In this document: positions 1 to 7,600 of the stretch, in pieces
Layout: every line of letters starts with the position of its first letter
Position numbering within the stretch: the stretch's first letter is position 1
Assembly: GCA_050733935.1 (NCBI GenBank)
Contig: JBOHUC010000172.1
Span: 1-15,180 of the forward strand
Length of the DNA: 15,180 nt
From: JBOHUC01 sp050733935
Lineage (GTDB): Bacteria; Eisenbacteria; RBG-16-71-46; DASYSL01
Reading direction: 5' to 3'
Made by a program: the position numbers and the translations under genes
Notes under the pieces: generated by a model
The model's database searches: none
The model's input: the letters and a program-made list of their open reading frames with translations, nothing else
Told to the model about the DNA's origin: nothing

Positions 1-812
1 CGCTGCACCTCGGGTGCGCCGCGCGGCTCGACGCGCACCGCCGTGCCGCCGTCGACGCGCGCGAAGCTCTCGGCGAGCTGCGCGACCGGCTCCGATACGT
101 GGCGCGCGAGGGCGCGTGCGGCGAACCAGGCGACGATCGCGACTCCGAGCAGGACGAGAGCGACGAGGAGCCGAAAGTACCATTTGTAGAGATCGCCCAC
201 GATCGACAGGCGCTGGAAGATCGCCATGCCGAGCTGGAGCTCGTTGAGCCGAAGAAAGAAATCCTCGGGAAGAGCGTAGCCGACCGCCGCGAAGCGCTCG
301 CCTCCGTGGGCGCTGTCGGCCGGAAGCACCGCAATGCGCGCGAACGCGCCGGTGCGCGACTGAACGGAGCGGCGGGGCGAGAGACGTCCGGTATCGAGCT
401 CGGGCGAGAGGTCGAGTGGTGTGGCGCGCGTGACCTGGCTCGGCGGCACGTCCGCGAGCTGCCGCCAGCCGCTGTCAGGCGCGGCGCGCGCGTACACCTG
501 ATAGAAGTCGAGTCCCGTGTCGCGCAGGTAGCGTTCGACGAGCATGCGGTCCGGGGTTCCCGGCTCGAGGGTGAGCACGCGCAGGCGCGAGAGATCGAAC
601 AGGAACGGCGCCGACTGGTCGAGACCGTTCTCGAGACGGCGGAGCGAGGTGCGTGCGACTTCCATCGAGCTCGTGAGCGCGTCTTCCGCACCGGCGCTGT
701 TCCACCATTCGACGGTCGAGACGAGCTGGCGGAGCACGAACAGCGACAGGGCGAGGCTCGGGACGATCGCAAGGAGCAGAAACCAGAGGGTGAGCCGGGC
801 GCGGAGGCTCAA
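1..812 (-). CDS. Sensor histidine kinase, N-terminal part (cut by window edge)
   Basis: This is the N-terminal 270 residues of a membrane sensor protein; the gene runs off the left edge, so the catalytic kinase core is not seen. A basic start is followed by a hydrophobic helix at about residues 7-28, a periplasmic domain of about 180 residues, and a second hydrophobic helix at about 212-232. A HAMP-type linker begins after that, with an EPVAQLAESF-like helix at 241-250. This layout is that of two-component kinases of the NtrY-like or general HAMP class; the kinase assignment is inferred from topology. There is no ATG. TTG at 812 is the best start, with AAGGA about 12 nt upstream, and the hydrophobic segment follows at once. 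The gap to the upstream rlmN stop is 16 nt in the same orientation, so the two are probably co-transcribed. A response regulator may lie further left, outside the window. Confidence 0.7.
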   Translation of the reverse strand, partial: MSLRARLTLWFLLLAIVPSLALSLFVLRQLVSTVEWWNSAGAEDALTSSMEVARTSLRRLENGLDQSAPFLFDLSRLRVLTLEPGTPDRMLVERYLRDTGLDFYQVYARAAPDSGWRQLADVPPSQVTRATPLDLSPELDTGRLSPRRSVQSRTGAFARIAVLPADSAHGGERFAAVGYALPEDFFLRLNELQLGMAIFQRLSIVGDLYKWYFRLLVALVLLGVAIVAWFAARALARHVSEPVAQLAESFARVDGGTAVRVEPRGAPEVQ

Positions 813-828
813 GTGCGGGGCCGATCCT

Positions 829-2019
829 TCAGGCTTTCGCCCCGAGCTGGCCGCAGGCGGCCCAGATCTCGCCGCCCTGACTCCATCGCAGGGTCACGGC
901 CGGGCAGCGCGGGAACAGATGATCGGCAAAGCGCTGGATCGCCTCGTCCGAGGGCCGGCGCCACGGCAGCTGCGGCACCGGGTTGTACGGGATGAGGTTG
1001 ATCTTGCACGGCATCGAGTTTGCGATCTCCGCCAGACGCTCCGCGTCGTGCTTGTGGTCGTTCACGTCGGCGAGAAGGATGTACTCGAGCGTGATTCGCC
1101 GGCCGGTCGTCTCCGCGTAGTAGTCGGAAGCGCGCAGGAGCTCGCGCAGCGGATAGCGGCGGTTGATCGGCACGAGGCGATCGCGCAGCTCGTCGGTCGT
1201 CGCGTGGAGCGAGACGGCGAGGCCGAGCTGGAGCCCCTCCTTCGCGAGACGGTGCATCTGCGGCACGAGGCCGCAGGTCGAGAGCGTGATCCGCCGCGCT
1301 CCAACGCGGAGCCCTTCGTCGGCATGAAGGATGCGGATCGCCCTCATCGTGGCGTTGTAGTTCGCGAGCGGCTCGCCCATCCCCATGAGCACGATGTTGA
1401 AGCCGGGATCCTCCCAGCCCGTGGTCTCGAGCATGTGGAGAACCTGGGCGACGATCTCGTGCGCCTTGAGATTGCGGGTGAGTCCGAGGGTTCCCGTCGC
1501 GCAGAAGACGCACGCCATGCCGCAGCCCGCCTGGGTCGAGACGCAGAGCGTGACCCCGCGCTTCGAGAGCATGGCGACCGACTCGACCCGCGCCCGGTCG
1601 GCGAGCTCGAGCACGTACTTCACGGCGTCGCCCTTGGGGGATGCCTGCTGGCGGTGGATCCGGGGAAGGTCGAGGTCGAGCACCTGCCCGAGGGTGGACC
1701 GCTGGGCCTTGGACAGATTCGTCATCGCACCGGCGTCGCGCGTCCGCTTGTTGTAGACCCAGTCGAGGACCTGTCCCGCCCGGAAACGCTCCCAACCCGC
1801 ACCCACGAGCGTCTCCCGGACCTCCTCGGGCGTGAGCCCGAAGAACGGGGGGGTGGGGGCGGGCCCGGAGGTCCGGGTGCTGGCCTCGGGCTCGTCCCCG
1901 GTCAGAACCTCCTCCCGGAGGTCCCCCTCGGGCAGCGGAACCAGGGCCGGGGCCTCGGAAACCCCCGCCGAATCCCCTCCGAACGGAAGGGCGCGCTCGT
2001 GTGGCGATTGCGATTGCAT
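829..2019 (-). CDS. rlmN: 23S rRNA (adenine(2503)-C(2))-methyltransferase RlmN
   Basis: A radical SAM enzyme of 396 residues that methylates C2 of A2503 in 23S rRNA and, in the known family, A37 of some tRNAs. The CX3CX2C cluster motif is at C166, C170 and C173. The two mechanistic cysteines are present: C159 in TLCVS, and C389 in AACGQL near the C-terminus. The SAM-binding GEPL is at 215-218. The conserved domain starts near residue 57, so the protein carries a longer N-terminal, Pro/Glu/Ser-rich extension than E. coli RlmN. No Shine-Dalgarno sequence precedes the ATG. A promoter-like sequence ends only 8 nt before it, which suggests a leaderless mRNA; a downstream start cannot be excluded. 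The gene is divergent from the ArsR-like gene and followed by the sensor kinase. Confidence 0.95.
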   Translation of the reverse strand: MQSQSPHERALPFGGDSAGVSEAPALVPLPEGDLREEVLTGDEPEASTRTSGPAPTPPFFGLTPEEVRETLVGAGWERFRAGQVLDWVYNKRTRDAGAMTNLSKAQRSTLGQVLDLDLPRIHRQQASPKGDAVKYVLELADRARVESVAMLSKRGVTLCVSTQAGCGMACVFCATGTLGLTRNLKAHEIVAQVLHMLETTGWEDPGFNIVLMGMGEPLANYNATMRAIRILHADEGLRVGARRITLSTCGLVPQMHRLAKEGLQLGLAVSLHATTDELRDRLVPINRRYPLRELLRASDYYAETTGRRITLEYILLADVNDHKHDAERLAEIANSMPCKINLIPYNPVPQLPWRRPSDEAIQRFADHLFPRCPAVTLRWSQGGEIWAACGQLGAKA

Positions 2020-2026
2020 AAGGAGT

Positions 2027-2032
2027 TAGACT
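2027..2032 (+). promoter_or_regulatory. Candidate -10 element for the ArsR-like gene, overlapping the rlmN -10
   Basis: TAGACT on the plus strand fits the TAGnnT pattern used elsewhere here and is identical to the -10 before the PorV-like gene. It lies inside TTAGACTAA (2026-2034), which is symmetric apart from its central base, so one small dyad could serve as -10 in both directions. No good -35 is seen 17-18 nt upstream, so this is weak. The predicted 5' leader would be about 43 nt. Confidence 0.3.
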
Positions 2033-2057
2033 AAGGTTCGCAGGGCGTGCCGGTAAA
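2028..2057 (-). promoter_or_regulatory. Candidate rlmN promoter giving a leaderless transcript
   Basis: Read on the minus strand, TTTACC (2057-2052) is separated by 18 nt from TAGTCT (2033-2028). The same TTnACC/TAGnnT pattern occurs before three other genes in this window. Only 8 nt lie between the -10 hexamer and the rlmN ATG, so transcription should start at or within a base or two of the start codon. This agrees with the missing Shine-Dalgarno sequence. Confidence 0.5.
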
Positions 2058-2081
2058 GGGGCGAATGACCCCGGAGGGGCC

Positions 2082-2618
2082 ATGTCGGAGACAAGTCGGA
2101 CCCCCAGGAACCCGACCCGGGCTTCGGGTCGAAAGGGACGGCCCGGACGGCGTCCGGGTTCGGGGAAGCGAGCGGACGAGTCGGCGCCCTGGGGCCAGCG
2201 GGTCGTCCAGGCGCTGGCCGATCCCTCGCGCTGGAGGATGGTCGCCGCCCTCTCGAGCCAGGGCCCGCTCCCGGTCGGAACGCTGGCTGACCTCGTAGGG
2301 CTTTCGTCCGCTTGCGCCTCCCGTCACATTTCGATACTTAAGGAAGTGAATTTGATCCGGACCTCGAGGGACGGACGCCGGGTCGTATGCGGACTGCCGG
2401 AGGCCTCCGATCGAGAGGCGAGACTCCTTGCCTTCCTGGAGCCCGAGCTCTTTCCGGTACGGAAGGGACGCGTGAACCAAAAGCATGTATTTGTAACGAC
2501 GCCAAGTGCCGAATCGGATCGCCGTCGACCGGGGAGCGCGGCACCTGAATTCGATTACAATGCATCAAATAATCGCCCTCTAAAAGGATCGTTAGATATC
2601 GATGATTATCTTCTCTGA
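2082..2618 (+). CDS. ArsR-like winged-helix transcriptional regulator
   Basis: A 178-residue protein with an Arg/Gly/Pro-rich basic N-terminus (1-35), then a helix-turn-helix fold at about 44-105. It begins LADPSRWRMVAAL and runs through GTLADLVGLSSACASRHISIL to a wing around RTSRDGRRVVCGL, which is typical of ArsR/SmtB regulators. No classical metal-site pair of cysteines is evident (C78 and C103 are isolated), so the ligand is unknown. The tail (about 130-178) is polar, unlike the family, encoded by markedly more AT-rich DNA, and ends in an acidic-hydrophobic LDIDDYLL. GGAGGGG directly upstream supports the ATG. The gene is divergent from rlmN, and autoregulation or rlmN regulation is possible by position. 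The fold is confident; the role is not. Confidence 0.75.
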   Translation: MSETSRTPRNPTRASGRKGRPGRRPGSGKRADESAPWGQRVVQALADPSRWRMVAALSSQGPLPVGTLADLVGLSSACASRHISILKEVNLIRTSRDGRRVVCGLPEASDREARLLAFLEPELFPVRKGRVNQKHVFVTTPSAESDRRRPGSAAPEFDYNASNNRPLKGSLDIDDYLL

Positions 2619-2656
2619 TCCTTCCCTTGCACCTGTCGTGCAGCCCTCTGCCGGGC

Positions 2657-2701
2657 GGCAACCTTGCCAGGGGCAACTTGCCCTGGGGCAACCTGCCGTG
2701 C
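2657..2701 (+). repeat. Three tandem 15-bp imperfect repeats
   Basis: GGCAAC recurs at 2657, 2672 and 2687, exactly 15 bp apart, each followed by a TTGCC- or CTGCC-type half. Each unit is nearly self-complementary (GGCAA..TTGCC). The first two together form a bulged stem, CCAGGGGCAA with TTGCCCTGG (2667-2686). The array sits in the 273-bp gap between the ArsR-like gene and the phosphatase. It may be an operator array or an RNA fold; no T-tract follows. Confidence 0.55.
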
Positions 2702-2710
2702 AGCGACTGG

Positions 2711-2728
2711 CCCCGGACGTTGCCGGGG
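2711..2728 (+). other. Short GC hairpin in the phosphatase leader
   Basis: CCCCGG (2711-2716) pairs with CCGGGG (2723-2728) across a 6-nt loop. No run of T follows, so it does not look like an intrinsic terminator. It lies between the 15-bp repeats and the larger fold at 2746-2847. Confidence 0.4.
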
Positions 2729-2745
2729 ACGCGGTCTTGACGGTG

Positions 2746-2847
2746 GGCGTGGCTCTCGCCGGTGAGTGGAGGCTCGGCCTCGGATCAAGCATCTGCCTCC
2801 AGCGTTTCGGCGAGCCGACGTTTCTCCGAGCCGCCGAGAGCCACGCC
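2746..2847 (+). ncRNA. Candidate structured 5' leader (three-way junction) before the Ppx/GppA gene
   Basis: A perfect 13-bp closing stem pairs 2746-2758 with 2835-2847 (GGCGTGGCTCTCG with its complement). After one mismatch it continues for three to four more pairs inward (2760-2763 with 2830-2833). Inside are a 7-bp hairpin, TGGAGGC (2767-2773) with GCCTCCA (2795-2801), and a smaller one, CGT..CGG (2803-2810) with CCGACG (2815-2820). The element ends 44 nt before the chosen ATG at 2892, a position typical of cis-acting leaders. It matches no riboswitch class known to me. A helical-junction RNA or a DNA operator are both possible. Confidence 0.45.
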
Positions 2848-2891
2848 ATCCGTCAAAACACTTCATGCTCGAGTCGCCCGGAAGACCGTCG

Positions 2892-4004
2892 ATGAGCCAT
2901 CGGTCGTCCGGATCCCCGCGCGTGGCGGCGATCGACATCGGGACCAACTCGGTTCGCCTCCTCGTGGCCGAGCGCGGGGCCGAGGGGGAGGTCCGACCGC
3001 TCGTTCGGCTCGGCGAATCCTGCCGCCTGGGCGAAGGACTCGAGGCCACCGGTCGAATCCCTTCGCGCTCGGAAGATCGGACGCGCGAGACGCTGGCCCG
3101 GTTCGCCCGGCGGGCGCGCGAGCTCGAGTGCGTCGAGGTCATCGTCGCCGCGACCAACGCGCTTCGAAGTGCCGGGAACGGTCCGGAAGTGACCCATCGC
3201 CTCTCCGAAGCCGCCGGCTACCCGATTCGGATCCTCTCCGGAGAGGAGGAGGCCCGCCTCGTCTACCGGGCGGTCATCGAGGGGTTGCGGTGGAACCGGG
3301 ACAGCGGTGAGTACCTGGTCGTCGACATCGGGGGCGGGTCGGTCGAGATCGTCCGCGGTCTCGGGAACCGGGAAGCCCGGTGGGTGAGCCTCGAGCTCGG
3401 GTGCGTCCGGCTCACCGATCGCTTCCTCACGAGCGACCCCCCCTCGCCGGATCAGCTCGCCTCCCTGCGATCGTTCCTTCGGACGGAGTGGGTCCGACAG
3501 GATGCGCTCCTCCGTCCCACGCCCCAGGCGGCGGCCGGGGTCGGGGGAACGGTGACCGCGCTCGCGGCGCTCAATCTGGGTCTCCGGCGCTACGACGCCT
3601 CGCGGGTGGAGGGGCACCTCCTTCCGACCGGGGACATCCGGCGGCTCACCGATTCACTCTCCGGGCTCACGACCGCGGAGCGCCAGGCGTTGGCCACGAT
3701 CGGTCCGGGGCGGGCCGACATCCTGCCGGCGGGATGCGTGCTCCTCGTCACCCTCTGCGAAGCGGCCGGACTGGCCTCGCTCACCGCTTCGACCCAGGGT
3801 CTCCGCTACGCGCTCGCGCGGGCCGCCCTGGCGCGCGCCGAGAACCGCCGGTTCGGCGTCTCCCCGACGGTCCGCGGAGCCGGTGCGGGCGAACCGGGAG
3901 AATGGGCGCTCCCCGAACCGGCGGCCTCTCCGGATCCCGAGGCGGACCCGACTTCAGCCCTCACTTCCGACCGTCCGGAAAAAACCGGCTCGACAGGCGT
4001 TTGA
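2892..4004 (+). CDS. Ppx/GppA-family phosphatase (short form)
   Basis: An exopolyphosphatase / guanosine pentaphosphatase-family enzyme of 370 residues in the ASKHA fold. It would remove terminal phosphate from inorganic polyphosphate or pppGpp in the cytoplasm, and sequence alone does not separate the two. The first phosphate-binding loop is DIGTNSVRLL (15-24). The glutamate cluster of SGEEEARL is at 118-120, where the family's catalytic Glu lies. The second loop, DIGGGS, is at 145-150, and a GVGGT loop at 216-220. It has only the two-lobe catalytic part; the C-terminal HD-like domain of E. coli Ppx is absent, and the last 50 residues are Pro/Glu/Ala-rich. The ATG at 2892 is preferred because GGAAG lies 7 nt upstream. 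Upstream in-frame ATGs at 2766 and 2865 lack a ribosome site, and the first overlaps the folded leader. Confidence 0.88.
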   Translation: MSHRSSGSPRVAAIDIGTNSVRLLVAERGAEGEVRPLVRLGESCRLGEGLEATGRIPSRSEDRTRETLARFARRARELECVEVIVAATNALRSAGNGPEVTHRLSEAAGYPIRILSGEEEARLVYRAVIEGLRWNRDSGEYLVVDIGGGSVEIVRGLGNREARWVSLELGCVRLTDRFLTSDPPSPDQLASLRSFLRTEWVRQDALLRPTPQAAAGVGGTVTALAALNLGLRRYDASRVEGHLLPTGDIRRLTDSLSGLTTAERQALATIGPGRADILPAGCVLLVTLCEAAGLASLTASTQGLRYALARAALARAENRRFGVSPTVRGAGAGEPGEWALPEPAASPDPEADPTSALTSDRPEKTGSTGV

Positions 4005-4015
4005 TACCGTCAAAC
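3999..4015 (+). other. Hairpin across the phosphatase stop codon
   Basis: GTTTGA (3999-4004, containing the TGA stop) pairs perfectly with TCAAAC (4010-4015) over a 5-nt loop. It ends 3 nt before a promoter-like TTGACC. It lacks a T-tract, so it could be a weak stop signal, an mRNA end stabiliser or an operator. Confidence 0.35.
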
Positions 4016-4018
4016 GGC

Positions 4019-4048
4019 TTGACCCGGCATTTTGCACGGGCGTAGCCT
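4019..4048 (+). promoter_or_regulatory. Candidate promoter of the small secreted protein
   Basis: TTGACC (4019-4024), an 18-nt spacer, then TAGCCT (4043-4048). The -35 and its following CGG are identical to those before the DegP-like gene. The predicted start near 4055 leaves a leader of about 113 nt before the ATG at 4168. Confidence 0.45.
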
Positions 4049-4167
4049 TTACGTCGCGCTGGACCAAGGTCCCCTGCCTCAGGCACACCCTTGCGTCGCG
4101 CTCGTCCCCGGCCACCGCGCGCCGGACCGAGTGGAGCAGTTCTCGCGTGGAGGGAGTTCACAGCGCA

Positions 4168-4494
4168 ATGGCCGCAAAGGCATCCAGGTTTCTCACCCTT
4201 GTTCTCCTTCTCACCCTGACCGTCGCGCCATGGACGGCGACCGTCATGGTTTCGCCTGCTGTTGCGAATTGTGGAAGCAACGGCGGACCCGGAACCAATG
4301 GCGATCCCGACGTGCCAAAGGATACGGGTCCCAAGCCGATCATTTCTTCGTCTGGTACCGGAGTCAGCTCCGCAGGGAGCGGCATCGAACCGGCGAGACC
4401 GATTGGGCATCCGGGCAAAGGTCGGGCGATTGGATGGATGATGGTGAACCAGTTCGTAAATATCTTGCTCGGGCGACCCGGCCAGCTGCGGTGA
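4168..4494 (+). CDS. Small secreted protein, unknown function
   Basis: I do not recognise this 108-residue protein. It starts with a clear Sec signal peptide: basic MAAKASR, a Leu/Thr/Val-rich core, and an AVA-type cleavage site before N34. C35 follows but is not in a good lipobox. The mature part is about 75 residues, Gly/Pro/Ser-rich at first (GGPGTNGDPDVPKDTGPKP). It then has a GTGVSSAGSG stretch and ends in a hydrophobic, possibly helical segment (IGWMMVNQFVNILLGRPGQLR). GGAGGGAG lies 11-13 nt upstream of the ATG, a rather long spacing. The gene sits between a promoter-like sequence and the large TPR activator in the same orientation. A secreted peptide precursor sensed by that activator is one hypothesis; a surface or structural peptide is another. 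Confidence 0.6.
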   Translation: MAAKASRFLTLVLLLTLTVAPWTATVMVSPAVANCGSNGGPGTNGDPDVPKDTGPKPIISSSGTGVSSAGSGIEPARPIGHPGKGRAIGWMMVNQFVNILLGRPGQLR

Positions 4495-4504
4495 GTCTCA
4501 GCAC

Positions 4505-4546
4505 GCGGCGCCTCCTTCTCTCGTTGTCCGAGGAGGAGGCCGCCGC
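4505..4546 (+). other. Long hairpin between the secreted protein and the TPR activator genes
   Basis: GCGGCG plus CCTCC (4505-4515) pairs with GGAGG (4535-4539) and CGCCGC (4541-4546), 11 bp with one bulged C. Inside, CTCG pairs with CGAG near the tip. It lies in the gap after the TGA at 4494 and 65 nt before the GTG of the activator. No T-tract follows, so partial attenuation or mRNA processing is more likely than a standard terminator. Confidence 0.45.
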
Positions 4547-4610
4547 ATCGCTGCAGCTTTGGAGCGCCTAGCTTCCAGTCCGTACCCCCGGTGAGGCTGA
4601 GGAGCGAGCC

Positions 4611-7600
4611 GTGCAGAAGCCTATCCCCCCGAACCCTTCCGCGTCGCAAGGGCCGCCGCATCTGCCCGCGAACGCAACTCTTCGACAGGAAGAGTTCGGC
4701 GATCTGAGCCAGGCCGCAGATCAGTTCGGAGCCGCGCGCGAGTATTACGCGACGGCACTCGCCGAACTCCGCCCGGAAGACCGACTCGCCCGGGCCCGCC
4801 TGCTCGTCAAACTCGCCGAGTGCGATCACCGCCAGGGCCGCTACGTCGACTCGCTTGCGCGGCTCTCCGAGGCCCGCCATGCGGCCCGGCCTCTCCCGGA
4901 TCCCGTACTCAAGGGCTCGATCGCCCGTCACATGGGTGCGAGCTGGATCGCTGCGGCGCAGTACGCGAAGGGCGCCCGCTACGCGCGCGCCGCCTTCCGC
5001 ATTCTCCGTCGCACGAACGAGCATCGGGAGCTCGGCCTGGTCGAGACTTCGCTCGGCATCGCCGCCCTTCGCATGGGCGACTACGCGGCCGCCCACGATG
5101 CGTTCACGGGCGCGCTCGCCACGTTCCGCCGCGTGGATGACGTCTCGAACATGGCCGGTGCGCACAACAACCTGGGACTCGTCCACAAGAACACCGGACA
5201 GTGGCGCGAGGCCACGCGGTCGTTCGAGCAGGCGCTCCGGCTCGCGGAGAAAGTCGGCGACTACTTCTGGGTCGCGGCCTACGCACGGAACCTGGGCCTC
5301 ATGCGCTACCGCCTGGGAGAGCTCGATCTCGCGATCGAGAGCTTCCTGCGCTCGCTCCAGATCGAGACCGAAATCTCCGAGCGGCTCGGCGAGGTCCAGA
5401 CGCGCCTCGGCCTCGGACGCCTCTACGCGCGTCGCCGCCAGTTCGATCTCGCGGCGTCCGAGTTCGACGCGTCGGCCGCGATCCTCGAAAACCACGACTT
5501 CCCGCGCGAAGCCGCGCTCCTGCTCGAGTTCCGCGGCGACGCCGCGGCCGATCGCGGCGAGTACGCCGAAGCGCGGAGTCTCCTCGAGGACGCCATGGAG
5601 CGCGCGCAGAAGCTCGCGCCCGAAGGCGACCTCGCGTACGAGATTGGGGCGCGTCTTGCGCCCGTCGAGCTCGCGCTCGGGGATCTCGAGACCGCACGGC
5701 GCACGGCCGCACGGGCCGAGGAGCGCGCCGAGCGCGCGGGAGACGTTTCGGAATCCGCGATGGCGCGTCGTGCCTCGGGGCTCGTGAGCCTCGCGCGCGG
5801 CGACGAGGAGGCTGCGCTCGCCGACCTCCGGTCCTCCCAGAGCACCTTCGAGGAGCTGGGAGACCGCTTCGAGCTCGGGCGCACGTTCCTGCTCGCGGCC
5901 GGCCGCGCGCTCGCGTCGAATGCGGCCGCCGGCCGTCTCGGAGACTGGGCGGTCGAGAATCTGAAGCGCGCCGAAGCGCTGTTCCGCGATCTCGGCATCC
6001 CCGCGCTCGCGGCCGAGTCCGCGATGGCGCTCGGACGCCTGGTCGCCGGCCGCGGCCACGTGGACCAGGCGCTCGCCGAGATCGAGCACGCGCTCGCCTG
6101 GCTCTCCGAGGCCGGCGAAACCGACGGCGAGTCGCGTGTCGCGGAGCTTCGCAGCGAGCTCGAGACGCGCTCGGCCGCGTCCTCGGTCTCGACGTCGAAC
6201 GAGTTCCGCGCGCTCCAGGAGGCGAACGACATCTTCAGGAGCGCAGACGACGTGCACGACGTGCTCGCGCGCACCGTGCGCCTCGCGGTCGAGCGCGCCG
6301 GAGGCGACCGCGGCTTCGTTGCGTTCGCGTCGGGTGGCGGGCGGCTCGAGGTCGTGGCCCACCACAACCTGGGTGCGGACCGCGCGCGCAAGGTCCTCGT
6401 CTCGCTCGAGCGCGTCCTCGGACGCGAGCTCATCGACGGCTCCCCGGTGTTCAAGAGCCGGATCGCGGCCGACCCGCGTTTCTCGGGCGAGCTCTCGGGC
6501 GGGCTTTCGGGCGTGTTCTCGCTCGTCGTCGTCCCGCTCAACTTCCCGAGCCAGGCCGTCGGCCTCGTCTACGTGGATCGGCTGAACGACAACCTGCGCG
6601 GCGCGTTCAAGCAGCGCGAGATCAACCTGCTCGCGGTGCTCGCGAACTCGGCCGCGGTCGCGATGGTCGAAGCGCAGCGCTCGGTGCTCCTCGAGGAGAA
6701 CCAGACGCTCAAGCGCCAGCTCTCGCCCAAGCCCGGTCTCGAGCGCATCGTCACGCGCTCCCAGGAGATGGAGGAGATCCTGGCCCTGCTCGGGAAGGTC
6801 GGCGACTCGACCGCCAGCATCCTCCTCATGGGCGAGACCGGAACCGGCAAGGGCCTCCTCGCGCAGGCCATCCACGAGATGTCTTCGCGGCGCGAGCGCC
6901 GCTTCGTCTCGGTCAATTGCGCCGCGTTGCCCGACACGCTCCTCGAAAGCGAGCTGTTCGGCTACGTGGCCGGTGCCTTTACGGGCGCCGCGCGCGACAA
7001 GGAAGGACTCTTCAAGGAAGCCGACGGCGGCACGATCTTCCTCGACGAGGTCGAGAAGATCTCCGAGCCATTGCAGGCCAAGCTCCTCCACGTGCTCGAC
7101 AAGGGCGAGATCCGGCCGGTCGGCGCGACGCGCTCGTTCCGCGTGGATGCGCGCGTGATCACGGCCACGAACGCGGACCTCCGCGATCGCATCAAGGCCG
7201 GACGGTTCCTCGAAGACCTCTACTACCGGATGAACGACATCGCGATCACGGTGCCGCCGCTGCGCGAGCGGCGCGAGGATATCGCGCTCCTCACCGAGCA
7301 CTTCCTCGCGTTCTACGCGCGCCAGATGGACAAGCCGATTCCCGAGCTCACCCCGGCCGTGCAGCGCGCGCTCCTCAATCACGAGTGGCGCGGCAACGTG
7401 CGCGAGCTCGAGAAGACCGTGAAGCGCCTCGTCGTGCTCGTCGAGCCCGACGTCGCGGTCGCGATCGATCTCCTGCCCGAGGACATGCGCGCTCCAATCG
7501 ACGAGCCGCGCGTCGAGCTCGAGAATTCCTACAACGTGCGCCTGCACGTCGAACGTCTCGAACGGCGCCTGATCCGGGAGGCGCTCGAGAACCACAACTG

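Noticed and set aside
544..2034. A 496-codon plus-strand frame across the sensor kinase and rlmN
   Set aside because: It lies antisense to rlmN with all its catalytic motifs, and has no ribosome site or family features.
2737..2742. TTGACG as a -35 for the Ppx/GppA gene
   Set aside because: No -10 hexamer stands 16-19 nt downstream; that stretch belongs to the closing stem of the leader fold.
2766..2891. N-terminal extension of the Ppx/GppA protein to the ATG at 2766
   Set aside because: The extra 42 residues show no similarity to the family, have no ribosome site and overlap the inverted-repeat leader.
4080..4094. A sigma-54-like sequence AGGCAC-N4-TTGC before the secreted-protein gene
   Set aside because: The GG to GC spacing is 9 nt, not the strictly required 10, and the first base is A, not T.
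4158..7595. A 1145-codon open frame on the minus strand opposite the TPR activator
   Set aside because: Its product is an Arg/Glu/Leu/His-rich string with no recognisable domain, the mirror of a high-GC gene on the other strand. The plus-strand protein has full, ordered motifs.
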